From positions 434,001-498,000 of the forward strand of contig NC_051139.1 of assembly GCF_014839805.1 (NCBI RefSeq): DNA of 64,000 bases. The letters run 5' to 3'. The DNA comes from Manduca sexta (lineage: Eukaryota; Arthropoda; Insecta; Lepidoptera; Sphingidae). The notes below the pieces were generated by a model that saw only the letters and a list, made by a program, of their open reading frames with translations, was not told the DNA's origin and did not search any database. The translations under genes were made by a program, and so were the position numbers. Shown piece by piece: positions 24,861 to 37,821 of this stretch (its first letter is position 1; each line of letters starts with the position of its first letter).

Positions 24861-25263
24861 AAAAAAAATGGTGGTCCGGTATATTAATCAATAATCAAAA
24901 TAATATAGTGATATGCAATCAAATCAAGAATGGTAATAAGTTCTTTTCTCTGTCTGCCCCTTTGAGATACAGGTGTGAACTAACAGTGTTAGGATAAAGG
25001 TAGAATATGAATATTCATAACTTTTAGATTGATAATTCTAGTCCTCCTAGTTGGAAACGAGGTGAGAAACTATTATAATGCGAAATAACAAGGTTTTAAC
25101 GAGTTTTACAAAGTTAAGACTAGACTTTGTCATTGGAAAATTTAAATTAATTGTTGTTTTTATTGTCGAATAACAGGCTAATTTGCCTGAAGGTAACAAG
25201 GCTGCCTATGAACAATTTACTATAGATGGAAATAGCTGGTAAGAAAGAAACTTACAAGATAAT

Positions 25264-25582
25264 AATAATATCAGCCCTGTATTATATACTTGCCCACTGC
25301 TGAGCACGGGCCTCCTCTACTACTGAGAGGGATTAGGCCTTAGTCCACCACGCTGGCCTAGTGCGGATTGGTAGACTTCACACACCCTCGAAATTCCTAT
25401 AGAGAACTTCTCAGGTATGCAGGTTTCCTCATGATGTTTTCCTTTACCGTTAAAGCAAGCGATAATTCACAAAGAATACACACATAATTTTTTTAGAAAA
25501 ACCAGAGGTGTGTGCCCTTGGGATTTGAACCTGCGGACATTCGTCTCGGCAGTCCGTTCCACAACCAACTAGGCTATCGCCG
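25264..25582 (-). mobile_element. tRNA-derived SINE (family 1), full length, copy B only
   Basis: The cleanest member of the family. On the minus strand it starts gcggcgatagcctagttgg (A box) and has an intact B-box ggttcaaatcc and a full body. It ends tataatacagggctgatatt plus an (ATT)n tail. A perfect 13-bp target duplication cttacaagataat lies at 25251-25263 and 25583-25595. Copy A has no SINE at the matching place (about 11240-11255). Perfect flanks and absence from copy A show a recent insertion. Confidence 0.95.
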
Positions 25583-26695
25583 CTTACAAGATAATTTTTA
25601 AAAAAATTATAGTGAATAATATTATTATATAAAAATGCAATATAAAAATATTAATTACAATAAATATGAACATGGAATAGAGCCAATTGTGGAGCCGCAG
25701 CGAGGTCGCGTATGTGGGTCGGCACTCGATGGTGCTAGCTTATTAAAATATTGTACCGCGCGGAAAAATTGGCAGCCAATCATTTTACCTCGACTAAATA
25801 ATTATGTAGGTTTTTACTGATGACTGTGGCAACATTTTCAATTCGAAATTTAGATCGTATGTTTGCCTGATATTTAAGTTCAATTTAGTTATAGATTTGA
25901 TTTTTTGCTTCTTATTCTTATTCTCAGATGTAGCTGACACTTACGAGACGGTAATGCCATAAACACTCAGAGCAGTAGAAAATTATCAGTTACCAGAGGC
26001 ATTAGTACCCGTTGGTACAATATGAGGCCGTCTCTATACCTCTACAAGTCGCCATTGTATACCAGTTTTCTAAAACTATATTGTAGTCGAGGCGGGGTTT
26101 AGGAAATATTCATCCCGTCTACTTACATAAATGTATGTATGTAAATAACACAACATTGTAATTCTATTTGAAGTTGGTTGTAATCTCGGAAGGAAAACAC
26201 GCCGCGAGAAAATTAATTAAACCAGTTTCCACAAGAAACAACTCACGTACGTGATAAGGTAAGGAATAAATGGAACCTTAAGTTATGCTTTGTTTTACAA
26301 TAGACTAGCGATTATGCATGTATATTTCCCGGTAGGGACATTTGGTAGTTTTAGGAAAACATTTAGAAATGGCAGAATAAAAAACGATTTGACGCGCATG
26401 CGCTTTCTTATATTATATTTTTTTTGACGTTTATAAGATTGCCTTCATGGTCACTGACTGAGGTATTGGTCGTCCGATAAGTCATATTACAATATCTATT
26501 TACATTTTACATTAATACGAAATTTTAAATCGTTTAAGCTATTGATGGTCCGATCTACGCAGAGTAAGCTCATAGTGATGTCTGACATTCGCGTAAACAT
26601 AAGAAATTATTATATCCCGTATTTCTAGCTTTGAACACACCGATAATCTATTGCTTATTATTCATTAATGTCTATTTGTTTTTGACGAAGTGCAT

Positions 26696-27052
26696 GATAG
26701 GTGGGAATGGAACGGTCTGTTGTAAAAAAATTGCGCAGGTTCAAACCTAAACCAATATCTCTGATGGTTCAAAGTATGTGTTTATTACCTTTCACTTTAA
26801 CGGCGAAGTACATCGTAAAGCTGGATGAGGAGAGCGGAGGACCGAGCAGCGTGGCGCGTTTTAGGGGAGGCCTATGCTCAGCAGTGGACAGCTGTAGGTT
26901 GATGATAATGATGATGACATCGTAAAGTAACCTACGTACTTGAGAATTCTGCCAACCCGCAATAGGCGAGTGTGGTGAACTAAGACCTAAATCCTCTTCG
27001 TATTAGAATAGGCCCGTGTTCACCAGTGAATAGTATATACAGGGTTGGTATT
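26696..27052 (+). mobile_element. tRNA-derived SINE (family 1), interrupted, copy B
   Basis: Counterpart of 12366-12723, with the same nested RTE-tail insert. Confidence 0.7.
26821..26917 (+). mobile_element. RTE-tail fragment nested inside a SINE, copy B
   Basis: Counterpart of 12493-12588. It is flanked by the same direct repeat acatcgtaaag (26810-26820 and 26918-26928). Confidence 0.85.
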
Positions 27053-27067
27053 TGATCTGGTGATGTG

Positions 27068-27252
27068 AACGGTGAAGGAAAACATCGTGTGGAAGCCTGC
27101 ATACCTGAGAAATTCTCTATAGAGATTTTGAGGGTGTGTGAAGTCTACTAATCCGCACTACGCCAGTGTGGTGGACTATGAACTAATCCCTCTCAGTAGT
27201 ATTGGAGGCCCGTGCCAAGTGGGAAAGTATATAATACAGGGCTGATATTATA
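27068..27252 (+). mobile_element. tRNA-derived SINE (family 1), 5'-truncated, copy B
   Basis: Counterpart of 12739-12923. Confidence 0.8.
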
Positions 27253-28695
27253 GATAACATACTTTTTTTGATATGGACATTAAAGTCTTAAGAATAACAC
27301 CCGAAAAAATGCCACTCACAAACATATTCCTTTTTACACGAATTGAACCTACAGCTTTTCGTTTCAATCAATCAGAGACTAGTTCGGATGAATAAATTGT
27401 TATTTTCCAAGTGACACGACAGGTTTTTATTTCCAATAGATTGATGTAATATGAATTCAATTTCATTTGAAAAGTGCACTCAGATCTGCTAGGCACGGAT
27501 CAACAATTGTTTTATAAAACCATATCTGGATGCGGAAGCGAATGAACTATAGTTAAAGAATAATAATATTGGAAAGCTGAATTATGATAAGGAGTCAATT
27601 TCTAGATAAATGAGACCATTATTATTGACGAAATAAAATAATTCAAAACTCCGCAATGTTGTTATAGCCTAAAGAGGAAAATAAAAATCTGCTTTGGTGG
27701 CGCCATTTTTTTATGTTTACGTTAATATTGTTAGTACAAGAAATTAGTTCCACATTTTAATACAACATGGCGAAGGTTTTTTAATTTCTTGGTCAGGCTA
27801 TACATCCATAAATACTTTGATAGTTCTTCTTTGAAAAGATTATGCTGATTTTGATGCCACTCATTGGCAGAAAGATGATTTTTTAGTAAATAGCATAAAC
27901 TAAATTATATTGGACTTTAAAGCGGTCAGACCTCCGCACAAAAATGGGGAATTTCTGAATTGGAGATAGGCGGCTCCAATAGGTCAAATAAAAATTGAAA
28001 AACCGTGGACGCTTTATTTGAATTTTTGTCTGAATTATCTATACTATTATTATCTTTGGAACTACTACTCAGATACTGAAAATGATGATGATATCTTCCT
28101 AGTCGATTTTGGCCAAGAAACTCAAATGGAGAAGGAAAACAGGATTTTATGTTAAATCAATAAATTAGGATACAATTATGAAACGATGACAGTTAATATG
28201 CTGATACGATTGATATCGGTAATTCATTAAAATTACAAGGTTATCGTTCAATTAATTAATTAATTAATAGTGTTAGCGAATATTCCACGTATGCAGTCAT
28301 ATTATAAGCGGTTATTTCATTATGAAAAATGACCACCCTATTTCCTTTTCTGTTTCTCAACATGATGGTTATGTGACATCCTTACTTGATGATGTTGAGG
28401 AAAGCAAAGGGTTACAACTTCTAACTGTCTCCAAAGATATAAAAAATTGCAAAGAGCCACTCACAAAATATTGTTTTGGGAAGATGCAATTTTATAACGG
28501 CCTTTCTTCTCAGCATCTGATCTTTGCCCGCTGTTAGTAGATCGTCACGCTCCCCTAGCCCTACACCATTGTTATAAATTCGGCCAGTTACGTCATATTC
28601 TTCATCGATACGTGAAAACCAAATAATTTCCACGCACGAAGTTCTAATGGGAAAAGTTTGTAGTCAAGCACAGAGCGCTCACTGCGTATTGATAT

Positions 28696-28887
28696 TTGGA
28701 AGTGGTTCGACAACTTTTTGTTTACCCCAAAAGTTACGATGAGAACCGCTTTAGACCAGAACCGAAAGGCTTTTTAGTGGCTCAAACTTGGTTAAGAAAA
28801 GACGAAACTTACGCGGTTGGTATAGATGCCGCTGGTAAGTGTTCTGGCGGGCTGGTAAGATCTTGTAAATATCTATACTCTCAGTGA
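28696..28887 (+). other. Possible exon-like relic, copy B
   Basis: Sixty-three open codons include QLFVYPKSYDENRFRPEPKG, then FLVAQTWLRKDETYAVGIDA. Within the frame, at gatgccgctg|gtaagt, is a good match to a 5' splice donor. Copy A lacks these bases and is stopped. The peptide looks less random than its surroundings, but I do not recognise it and no matching acceptor is obvious. Confidence 0.25.
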
Positions 28888-29693
28888 CTTTACGTCTAAA
28901 TCTCAAGAAATGTTTAGCTTAAATGTTGTAGACATAAATATAACAAATATCATCAATTAGGTATTTCTTTTCAGAAAGCAAGTGAGAAAGAATTTTAAAT
29001 AATCCTCAGCAATCTAAGATTTGAACATGGTATGTAAGCGTGGTGTCTTATACCACGTCGCTTCTAGCCAACTAGAGGTTTGAAAAAACGCCGAAGATTA
29101 CGTTAACTTTGTTTCCATTTTAGTATTTTTTAATGGATCACCAGTGATGTATCAAGATTATCAAACTTTAGTAGAGTGGCGGATATGGAAACTGAAACGA
29201 GAAGTTGCGGATTTCATATTCATAATGATCTAAAAGTTTATCATGTGCCTGAATGTTAGTATCGTGAGATCAAACTCATTGTACATCTAAATATTCACAA
29301 AACTTAATTCTCGATGTGTATAATATTTAATACTTTAGGATACAAACCAACAAATATCCAAAATAATAGGCTATATACATATACTGATACGACTATGTTA
29401 AGTAACAATCATAAAGTTAGGCCAGAAGCACAAATTACAAAGGAACAGCCGGCGGTTCGCGGCCCCTAACTTTGTCTAGGGGGTCCTGTTGAAAAGGGCA
29501 TAACAGGTTGGCTTGCGATACGCAGAAATATAAATATTTTTGTCCATCGACATCGACTTTTTGTATTTATTACATTAAGTTCATATTTGCATACCTATGG
29601 CTACGTTTTGCTCCCAGTCTCGCCCGCATTAAGGACTATTAATACGCATACCAAATTAATGACATACTAATTACATATCTATTATCTCACGGT

Positions 29694-30018
29694 GACGGGA
29701 TCAATCCAATGTCATTGACAACACATTAACTGTGATACCAACCTGTCTATTTTTTACATACACATTTTTTTTATCGAGATGGAAAACTGGAGTCAGTGCA
29801 CCTGTTGGTAAAAAAAGAGATGCCAAAAAACATGTCGACCGGCAAGAGATAAACATGCCCAGACAGTCGGCACAGCTTAATTGCCACTTCACGCACCTCT
29901 TGAAGGACTCCAAGTTGTAGGAGGGAAGACATATGCTGGCAAACTGTTCCGCAGCTTAATGGTGCGGCAGAAATATTAGAAGCCTGGATAGAAGAGACCG
30001 TGATGCGAGGACTTCGCA
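29694..30018. other. ~325-bp segment present only in copy B
   Basis: Copy A reads tctcaaggtga|tccacgcgtgg, while copy B has about 325 extra bases between tctcacggtga and ccacgcgtgg. The segment is less AT-rich than its surroundings. The minus strand has a 90-codon frame (29771-30043) running through it, without a family I recognise. It could be an insertion in B or a deletion in A; no target-site duplication was found. Confidence 0.7.
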
Positions 30019-30599
30019 AGCCACGCGTGGTTCCGTTAAACAAAGGAGAGGTGGTATAATGTTGAACAGTTCATCAGAGCTCTCACCGAGTCACAGACGG
30101 TAGAACGCACTGAGTGAAAAGATAACTACGTTACTAACAAAAAAGCACCATGTTTAATGTAATTGCAATCAGTGTTTTACAATTAAACTACTGAACTGTC
30201 AAGTTACTATGCCACTGAATTGCCTATCTTTTTATATACAGATATGACTTACATTTGATGATTATACTTAGACACGGGCTAAGTGCAGAAAAAGGAGCCT
30301 GTCAACTTAGAACATAGAACATGAAGACAATACCTTGCAGTAAAATTAATAAGTTCCAACAGATACAAAAGTATGTCAAACTCAAATACATCTGACGATT
30401 TCTGAATGCACGCTTCCATTAATTACAGGAGGAGTTGGTAAAGGAATCTGAGTAGTGCCGGTATCCTCGTTTGGGCTCGCTGCGCCCGGTTATTAGAAAC
30501 TGGAATGCAGTCCAACTTTACAGGAATCATTTTAATAACTTTGCGTGAATGTTTGCGAGTAGTTATGAATTTCTATTATGTATATACGGATTAAAAAAG

Positions 30600-30918
30600 C
30601 GGCGATAGCCTAGTTGGTTGTGGAACGGAGTGCCAAAACGAATGTCAAATCCAGGTTCAAATCCCAAGGGCACACACCTCTAACTTTTCTAAAAATTATG
30701 TGTGAATTCTTTGTCAATTATCGCTTGCTTTAACGGTGAAGGAAAACATCGTGAGTAAACCTGCAAATTCTCTATTAGGAATTTTCGAGGATGTGTGAAG
30801 TCTACCAACCCGCACTAGGCCAGCGTGGTGGACTTAAGGCCTATTCCCTCTCAGTAGTAGAGGAGGCCCATGCCCAACAGTAGGACAGTATATAAAAGGG
30901 CTGATATTATTATTATTA
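30600..30918 (+). mobile_element. tRNA-derived SINE (family 1), full length, copy B
   Basis: Counterpart of 15851-16169, with the same insertion point (tatatacggatt ... tatatacgcatt). Confidence 0.9.
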
Positions 30919-32958
30919 TATACGCATTAATGTTTGATTTCTTTTTTAATAAATTGTGTTTATGTTTATTAAAATCAAACTAAAGGTAGATTAAGCAACT
31001 CGTCTTAGCTTAATTTATCTGAGTAAACAAAGAAACACAAGTCACATTGTCTATACTTCTAAATTAACCAAAAAATTTAATGTGGGACTAGAAATTAAGT
31101 TACTTGTAATCTGTTTTTAGGAATAACTCAAACCATATGATTTTACTTTGTTAGTCTACATTAGACAGACTAATTTATAAGTAATTAGTTGACCCAACAG
31201 ACGTTGTCCCGTCTTAACTATGAATTTGCAGCGCGCATTCTGCCAATCGCTGACAGTTATTTCAAACAATTGACAGTTATATAAAATTAATATTTTCGTT
31301 AAGTTTTAATAAATTTTCTAATTTTCCGCGCACTTTTTGTAATTTTTCTTTCATAAAAACCTTCTCATGACAATAACAAACACAAAAATAATAATTGTGA
31401 AATCGGTCCAGCCGTTCACGCGTGATGGCGTGATCAAGGGCAATAGCGATTCATTTTTATATATATAGATATACTGAATACAAATTCCATTGTACCCGAT
31501 CACACTTTGTTTAAACGTTATTAGAGCGCAGAGGTCCCAGTCCAATCGTTTCCTAGCCACAATCAATTTTAACATCGAAACAAAAAAGGTTATTTAAAAA
31601 TCCCCTCGAAAATCCCATAACAGTTGTTACGGACACATATTGCGGAATTTCGCAACTCCGAAAACGAAATTAAAAAGTTGACGCCGAACAAAAGTAGTGT
31701 ACAGTGAGAGAGAATAACGTTAACTTTCATCTGAATCGTTTGTTCACAAATACTTTGATCATTCTACATTCCTCAAGCAATTTTATTACGTGTAAAGGGT
31801 CTTTTGTAATGTTTAATGGGGGTTTATGAGCATGATAAGCTTTCCATGATGTTTTAAATATGTCCTATAGTAATGTCTTAACTTCACTAGTGATCGAACC
31901 CCATGCCACACGCAGAATACAGTATCAACATACTTATAAGGTCATAAATAATTTATAAATTAATTAAAACATGTACATTTGTTCACTTGGTTGCCAAAAA
32001 CAAAGAAAAATCTATAGTTTAATGTACCCTTAGAACGTCATTAAAGAACTTATAAATAACTAGGTATTGCGCCGCCGCGGCGTCGCTCGCGTGGAGTTTG
32101 GTTGGTGCTAATACTCCGTACCACGTTTCAACAAAATCGGTTCAGTGTTTAACCGTGAAAGCCCACCACATACTTTCGCATTTACATTAATATTGACTTT
32201 AAGTGGTTCAAAATCCGCACCATGTCTACAACTTCGAATAACTTCTTACTCTACAAAGACTCAAATCCGGCTGTATTCGATCTGTAAGCCGGCACAGGAG
32301 TTCGTCACAGAAGTTTTAAACACGAGTGGCGACGCGAAGTTACAGCATCTTTGTGCCATCGTTAACATCTCGTTTGATTCGAGACTTCAAGATTTGTCAT
32401 GTTTTAATCTGGCTTTTATAAAGTGATGTTATCCTTGGAGGATTAGATTTAACTAGTGAACCTTTACCTTGTTTTAATCAGTTATACGAAGTAACGTAGA
32501 TCCCGCTTATCGCCACAGCGATATAATATTAAAAACAAAAATATTAAAATGTAGTTATGCGTGAGTGTATATTATAGCAAAAAAAAAGATATATAAAATC
32601 AAAATGAATAACTAACGGATTATTGATGAAAATAATATAGTGCTAAATGCTATCGTTAAAATATAGGTGCATAAGAATCTTGTTCCCGACTGTACCGCTC
32701 CGGACAATTCGAAACAGCAAGGTTCGTCACACTCGGAACTTATTAACGCGACTGGCGAAATTAAAAGTTAAATCCGAACAATGTACCATAATACCTTCGT
32801 TAGCGATCTCTCTTAATTCACTATTTTGTACTTTCATTTATCATTATTACAGAAATAATTGTTTAAACTTATATGTTAGAAAATAAACAGCAATAAAAAA
32901 AAACCTTTATAGCTGTCCATTAATAATAAACAAAGATAATATGTTTTATACGTTTCCA

Positions 32959-33207
32959 CATTCATCATCATTCTCAACAGCCTGTACTTTGACATAGGCC
33001 TCATCTAAATTTTTCCAGTACATTATTTCTCTTGCGACTCGCATCCAGAGTTTTCCTGCATTTTTTTTATATCATCCTCCCACAGCTTAGTTTGTCTTCC
33101 TCTGTTCCTTTGTTTCCCGCTTGATTTGTTTTGATACCATTCAGACAATGTTTTTGACAATGTTTCAACCTATTCTCTCATCATGTATCCAGTCCATCCT
33201 CGTTTTA
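32959..33207 (-). mobile_element. RTE-type retrotransposon 3' end, copy B
   Basis: Counterpart of 18211-18457, with small indels. Confidence 0.7.
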
Positions 33208-34105
33208 GTTAACAATTTGATAAAAATAGACGCTTGAAATCAAATAAAAAGCAACAATCCTCTGCGAAATATACATTAAAAACAGGCAATAAAAAATGAA
33301 AAGCTATTTGCCGACTATACCGATTCAGACAATCCGGAAGAGCAAGGTTCGCAACACTCGGAACTTTTTAACGCGAATGCAATGTAAAAAGTTAGTTGAA
33401 GTGCCAGACGACGCACCTTTGTGCAATCGTTAGCGCTCTCGATCGTATGGACGCCGCTTTAGGACTCGTTTCATCTGATTTACAGAATATCTATGGTTTG
33501 ATCACTTTAAACTATGGTGTTACTGTCTCTAAATAATGCTATAGATGATACATCAGGTTTCAGTTTTTATCACTATTATTTGGATTTTATTTTTCTCCCG
33601 GCGTATCGGTTTTTCGTGACTATGTTAGTCATTTAAAATTAAAGTTACAATATCTACCTACATTTTATTTCTATTTTATTTAATACTACAAAGCCACAGA
33701 ATATTATCTTACGCAAAATTTGATATTATAAATTTTCTGTTCGGTTTATCAGTAACAATTGATATACGGCATACAGGGCGGGTAATATGGCCTTATTTAG
33801 GCATCGAGGTCTATACTCAAGCGGAATAATAATCAGCCGTAATGCGGGCATATTATCTTCACACCACGTCATGCGATCTTGGCATTTTGAATTCAATATT
33901 AAGATAAATCCTCCTTACCAAATTTCTTCTATGGCGTTAAATCTCAACGCAGATTAGCCAGGTATGCTGGATAAATTTGTATACTTTAAAACAATAATTA
34001 TATTAGTTTACAATAATCAACTTGAAAAATACTGTACATACATAGATAGAGAGCCTTTAATGCATCACAAGAAGGTCCATCAAGGTTCATCTATCACAGA
34101 CATGT

Positions 34106-35568
34106 CAAACTAGATTCGCTAAGTAGTACAGAACCATTAGCGATAACGTACCGAGGGCGGTGCGGTTGTGTAAAGACGTCTGCAAATGTCTGCATTTTCA
34201 TATTACATTACTAAATTAGATTTGAATAATATAAAGAAAATCCTTAAACCTGTAAACATTTCTATTTCATGTTATTTTATGATCATTTTAATAATAATTA
34301 ATCAAGGATTCAGGATTTTTTAAATGGTCAATACACTAGCACCAAAACGCTTCGAAACGTGATACCGCTGGAAAGTGTGATTAGAAGTTGTCTTATATTG
34401 CTCAAGAATATAACAATATGCCACAGATCCAAACAAGCTTACCTATTCTTTGACACAAGATAGAGACAACACCGTAGAACGTAGGCATACTTCGAATACG
34501 TGATACCTACCACTCTAATCACTACACTTTTAAAGTCCTCATCAAACAGATTATCGTGATGAACGTGTTGATTGCGTACTCTTGGCGTGCAAATAAATAT
34601 GAGAAGTATGAAAGACTCCACACAAAAACTACCACACGTAGCTGGTGGTTCAATATGCATGCAATTAACACGCAACGTCGGTATCACGCCCAGCCACGAT
34701 CTCTGTTGGACGAGGCCTTAAGAAACGTGGCATGGCGTGGAGTGAGTGAAGTGTGTTTGCATTCCAAGAGTAATTTGCAGATATCAATATCATCGGTGAT
34801 TAAATGTTTCGATTTGAATAAGTATTGATTCATGGAGGCTTTAATTAATTGTATGATTGTCGAGAGAGGCTGCTGGTGAGTGTTTAGTTTTTAGGTCTTA
34901 AGATCGTTAGTGCGTTGAGGAAGTAGCGTTTACATTGTAAAGCAATTGGAAATTATTGTATTTTTTTTTAAATATTAACAACTAACCATTATGTTATGTC
35001 GTTTATTTGTAATAAATTGATACGAGGCCTTATCGAAACAAAAATTAATAAATACAAGTATGTCTCATGACAATACACAACTCTTTCAAACAAACATTTT
35101 CAGAATTCGTCAGAAAAAAATATTGATTATCTAAATAATCCATATTTACTGTGATCGGGTTGATTTAGGAATTGATTTAAAAGTTCTATATTCCGTTTGC
35201 ATTTGACGATACGATGTGCCTTTTATTTGTTAACCTTTTTTGATTATATTGTTTGGGTTATTTTAAGTTAATATGGTATGAAAAATATGATATAAATGTT
35301 TTAGTTTGCTGCTACATTTTGGATACGGGTCCAACCAGAGTAATTTTTCAGGGTATAAGGTAATGCACCCTTGGTCAAGTTTTCATCTACCTCAATACAT
35401 ATTACATACTCGTATTTAACTCTGTAATGCAACTGACGACTTTGTAAAAGTTCTATTTACAATCAACGTTGAACTCCATTATGGGGGTACACAATTCACA
35501 ATCCTTTTGAGGCTGCCTATAAATAAAAAATGAGCTGTTAAAAAGTGAGGAGGGGTTACCTAGTCAAA
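34106..35568. other. Non-genic stretch between the duplicated segment and the LTR element
   Basis: No gene recognised. Overlapping frames on opposite strands around 34439-34828 have no family signature. Confidence 0.5.
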
Positions 35569-35573
35569 TACAT

Positions 35574-35922
35574 ATAAGACAAAGTACTACGTATGTTTAT
35601 TTGGAACTTCAAACTATAAATTAAATAAACTTGCGTTGCTCTGAAATCAAAGATATTTTATTAAGTAATTAAGTACATACATCACAATAATAACAGTATA
35701 TAACCAAAATGGCATATTCTTACCTGAAATCAAAGAAACGACAATTAAAGTTAATAATTTCAGTTTGTCGGTTCCTTTTAAAATATTTTATAAAATTATA
35801 TTTTCTCTATTTGCTGATTTACTTTGTGTCAACTGTCAACAAGCCATTTTACCAACCATGTAGGCCGCTATAACCTATTTAAAACTTAAAGGATTCACAG
35901 ACTAGAATGTATATCCTTTACA
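35574..35922 (-). repeat. 3' LTR of the retrotransposon
   Basis: 349 bp, nearly identical to 40267-40617. In element orientation it begins TGTAAAGGATATAC directly after the polypurine tract and ends ...GTCTTAT (1-2 nt uncertain). AATAAA-type sequences occur near its end. Confidence 0.92.
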
Positions 35923-35933
35923 TCTCCCCTCCC
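35923..35933 (-). other. Polypurine tract
   Basis: In element orientation GGGAGGGGAGA lies immediately before the 3' LTR start (TGTAAAGG). This is where the plus-strand primer for reverse transcription is expected. Confidence 0.85.
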
Positions 35934-35949
35934 AACAAAGATTTTTTTT

Positions 35950-36114
35950 CAAAAAAAATCCCTTCTCTGTATTTTTCTTCTTATTATACAAGAAAATAAC
36001 ATAAAATAAAAAACTTAAATTATACATATTATCAAAAAAAATTCTCTTCTCTGTATTTTTCTCCTTATTATACAAGAAAATAACATAAAATAAAACTTAA
36101 ATTACACATATTAT
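35950..36114. repeat. 83/82-bp tandem duplication in the element's 3' untranslated part
   Basis: 35950-36032 and 36033-36114 are near-identical adjacent units, each starting caaaaaaaat and containing cttctctgtatttttct and tacaagaaaataacataaaa. They lie between the integrase stop and the polypurine tract. Confidence 0.9.
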
Positions 36115-37240
36115 CTGTGTGTTTTTATGTACATATTGGTATGAGTTTTGTGACATGAAAGAGATTGGACTCTGACTTTTATGACCTGTATTAATTCTAT
36201 ATATTGAATTTGATATCTTTTCAACAATTTCAAATGGACCAATTCTCAACTCGTCTAATTTATTTCTATTTAACTTGTTACCATTCTCTACATATACCAT
36301 ATCACCTACTTTGAAGTTATATTGAGTTCTATTTTTATCAAATATTAGTTTATTGTAATTATGTGACTTTATTGAATTTTCAAATGCTATTTTCTTATCT
36401 CTGATCCATTCTGCTTGTGTTTTTTTATCCTGTTTTAGTTCATTTGGCAAAATAGAAACATCTGTGCCATCTAACAAATACTTAGGTGCAAAACCAGTAA
36501 CTGTGTGTTCTGTATTATTATATTTATCTATGCAACTATGAGCGATCGACGTCCATGCCGTTTTATTACTGTTTTCATTTATTTTACATCTGATTTTATT
36601 CCGTTCGAAAATGGAGCATTAACTGCAGTAAAGATTAGAGGTATTGATTTTCCATTTAGAAATTCTTTGAATTCTTTTGAGTTGAGTCCTGGATATTGAT
36701 CTGTGAGAATCATCCCAATTGAATCCGAATCTGTTACATTATTAATCAATTTGACAAAAATCATTAGCAGTCTGTGTTTTTGAAGTAACAATATAAGCAT
36801 ATCGTGTATAGTGGTCCACTAGAAGATGTAAAATCTTTTGGTTGATCGTGAGCCTCCAAAACCTCCAATTGTATCTATCGATACTATTTCCAAAGGTTTT
36901 GTTGCAGGACCTAGATGTGACATTAAACCATACTTATCTTGACCTCTTGTTTTATTTTTATGCATGTCTCACAAGTTTTACAATGGTTTTTTATGTTTTT
37001 GGTAAAATTTTTAGCCGTATATAATGGACTAATCATATTTAGCATCTGTTTTACACCTATATGACACATATTTTTATGTACATCTTTAATAAGTTTTTTA
37101 CAAAATTCTTCCGATAATATAATTTTTTCACGTTTTCTAACTTTTCTATAGTAAATATTTTGTTTTAATATTAATTTAGATTTTATTTTTGTACATCCTC
37201 ATTTAATTGTTGATCTGTAACAATATCTTGCAATTTAATT
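36097..37240 (-). CDS. Integrase of the LTR element (frame-broken)
   Basis: Inserts the DNA copy into the host genome. The N-terminal HHCC zinc finger is visible around 37078-36960 (H-K-N-M-C-H ... CKTCETC). The core follows: S-I-D-T-I-G-G near 36875 gives the first catalytic Asp, and ILTDQYPGLNSKEF in the 36800-36579 frame gives the second. A-P-F-S-N-G sits where the Glu region is expected, but the frame breaks there and I could not place the Glu with confidence. The C-terminal 126-codon frame (36477-36097) contains a GPY/F-type module (LRIGPFEIVEKISNSIYRI). At least two frame changes separate these parts. Confidence 0.85.
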
Positions 37241-37244
37241 TGGT

Positions 37245-37741
37245 TCACAATTTTAATTGCTCTTCTGTATCCTCATTTGCATCTAAGACTGGATTCCTAC
37301 TTAAGCAATCTGCCTCTGTATTGTCTTTTCCTGGCGCATACTTTATTTTAAAATCATACTGTGATAAATAATATGTTAAGTCGCCTAGCTCATCGTCTGT
37401 CCTAGACCTGATATTCAAGTTTTCCAAAGGTTTATGGTCGGTATATACCATAAATGATCTACCTATTAACCAGTATTGCCAGTATCTTATTGCTTCTTTA
37501 ATCGCTAAACATTCTAAGTAAATTGCTTTTTCTCTTTTTGGACTTGATTTAATTTTTTTGAGAAATATGCTACTGGTTTTTGTGTTCCATCTGGCTGTGT
37601 TTGCTTTAATACAGCCCCAATACCTTGCAAAGATGCGTCTGTATAAATAATTATTGGTAAATCCTTATCAAAGATTTCTAATACCGGCTGCGAGCATAAC
37701 ATTTTTATCTCTTCAAAAGATTTTGACAATCCGCAGACCAA
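37245..37741 (-). CDS. RNase H of the LTR element (frame-broken)
   Basis: Degrades the RNA strand during reverse transcription. The first part, 37741-37514, contains IIIYTDASLQGIGAVL (the YTDAS active-site motif) and PVAYFSKKL. The second, 37451-37245, contains VYTDHKPLENL and NTEADCLSRNP, both standard in Ty3/gypsy RNase H. The two parts are in different frames. Confidence 0.9.
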
Positions 37742-37821
37742 TTAAATTTTTGATTTTTCTCAATAAATTGTGAAGTGGTTCTAAAATTATCGCACTTTTC
37801 GGTATATATTCATGATAAAAA

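Larger units (their letters stand above)
19857..34105. repeat. Duplicated ~14 kb segment, copy B
   Basis: Counterpart of 5677-19356. It starts at the first base after the gap and ends at tatcacagacatgt (34105), after which sequence unique to the window continues. Relative to copy A it gains a full SINE (25264-25582), an RTE-tail fragment (24484-24569), about 325 bp at 29694-30018 and about 75 bp near 30246-30325. It lacks about 190 bp near 24650, a short piece near 20012 and the poly(A) tract. Confidence 0.95.

Noticed and set aside
36097..37024. env-like third reading frame in the LTR element
   Set aside because: After the integrase C-terminus only a short untranslated part with an 83-bp duplication and the polypurine tract remains; no room for an envelope gene.
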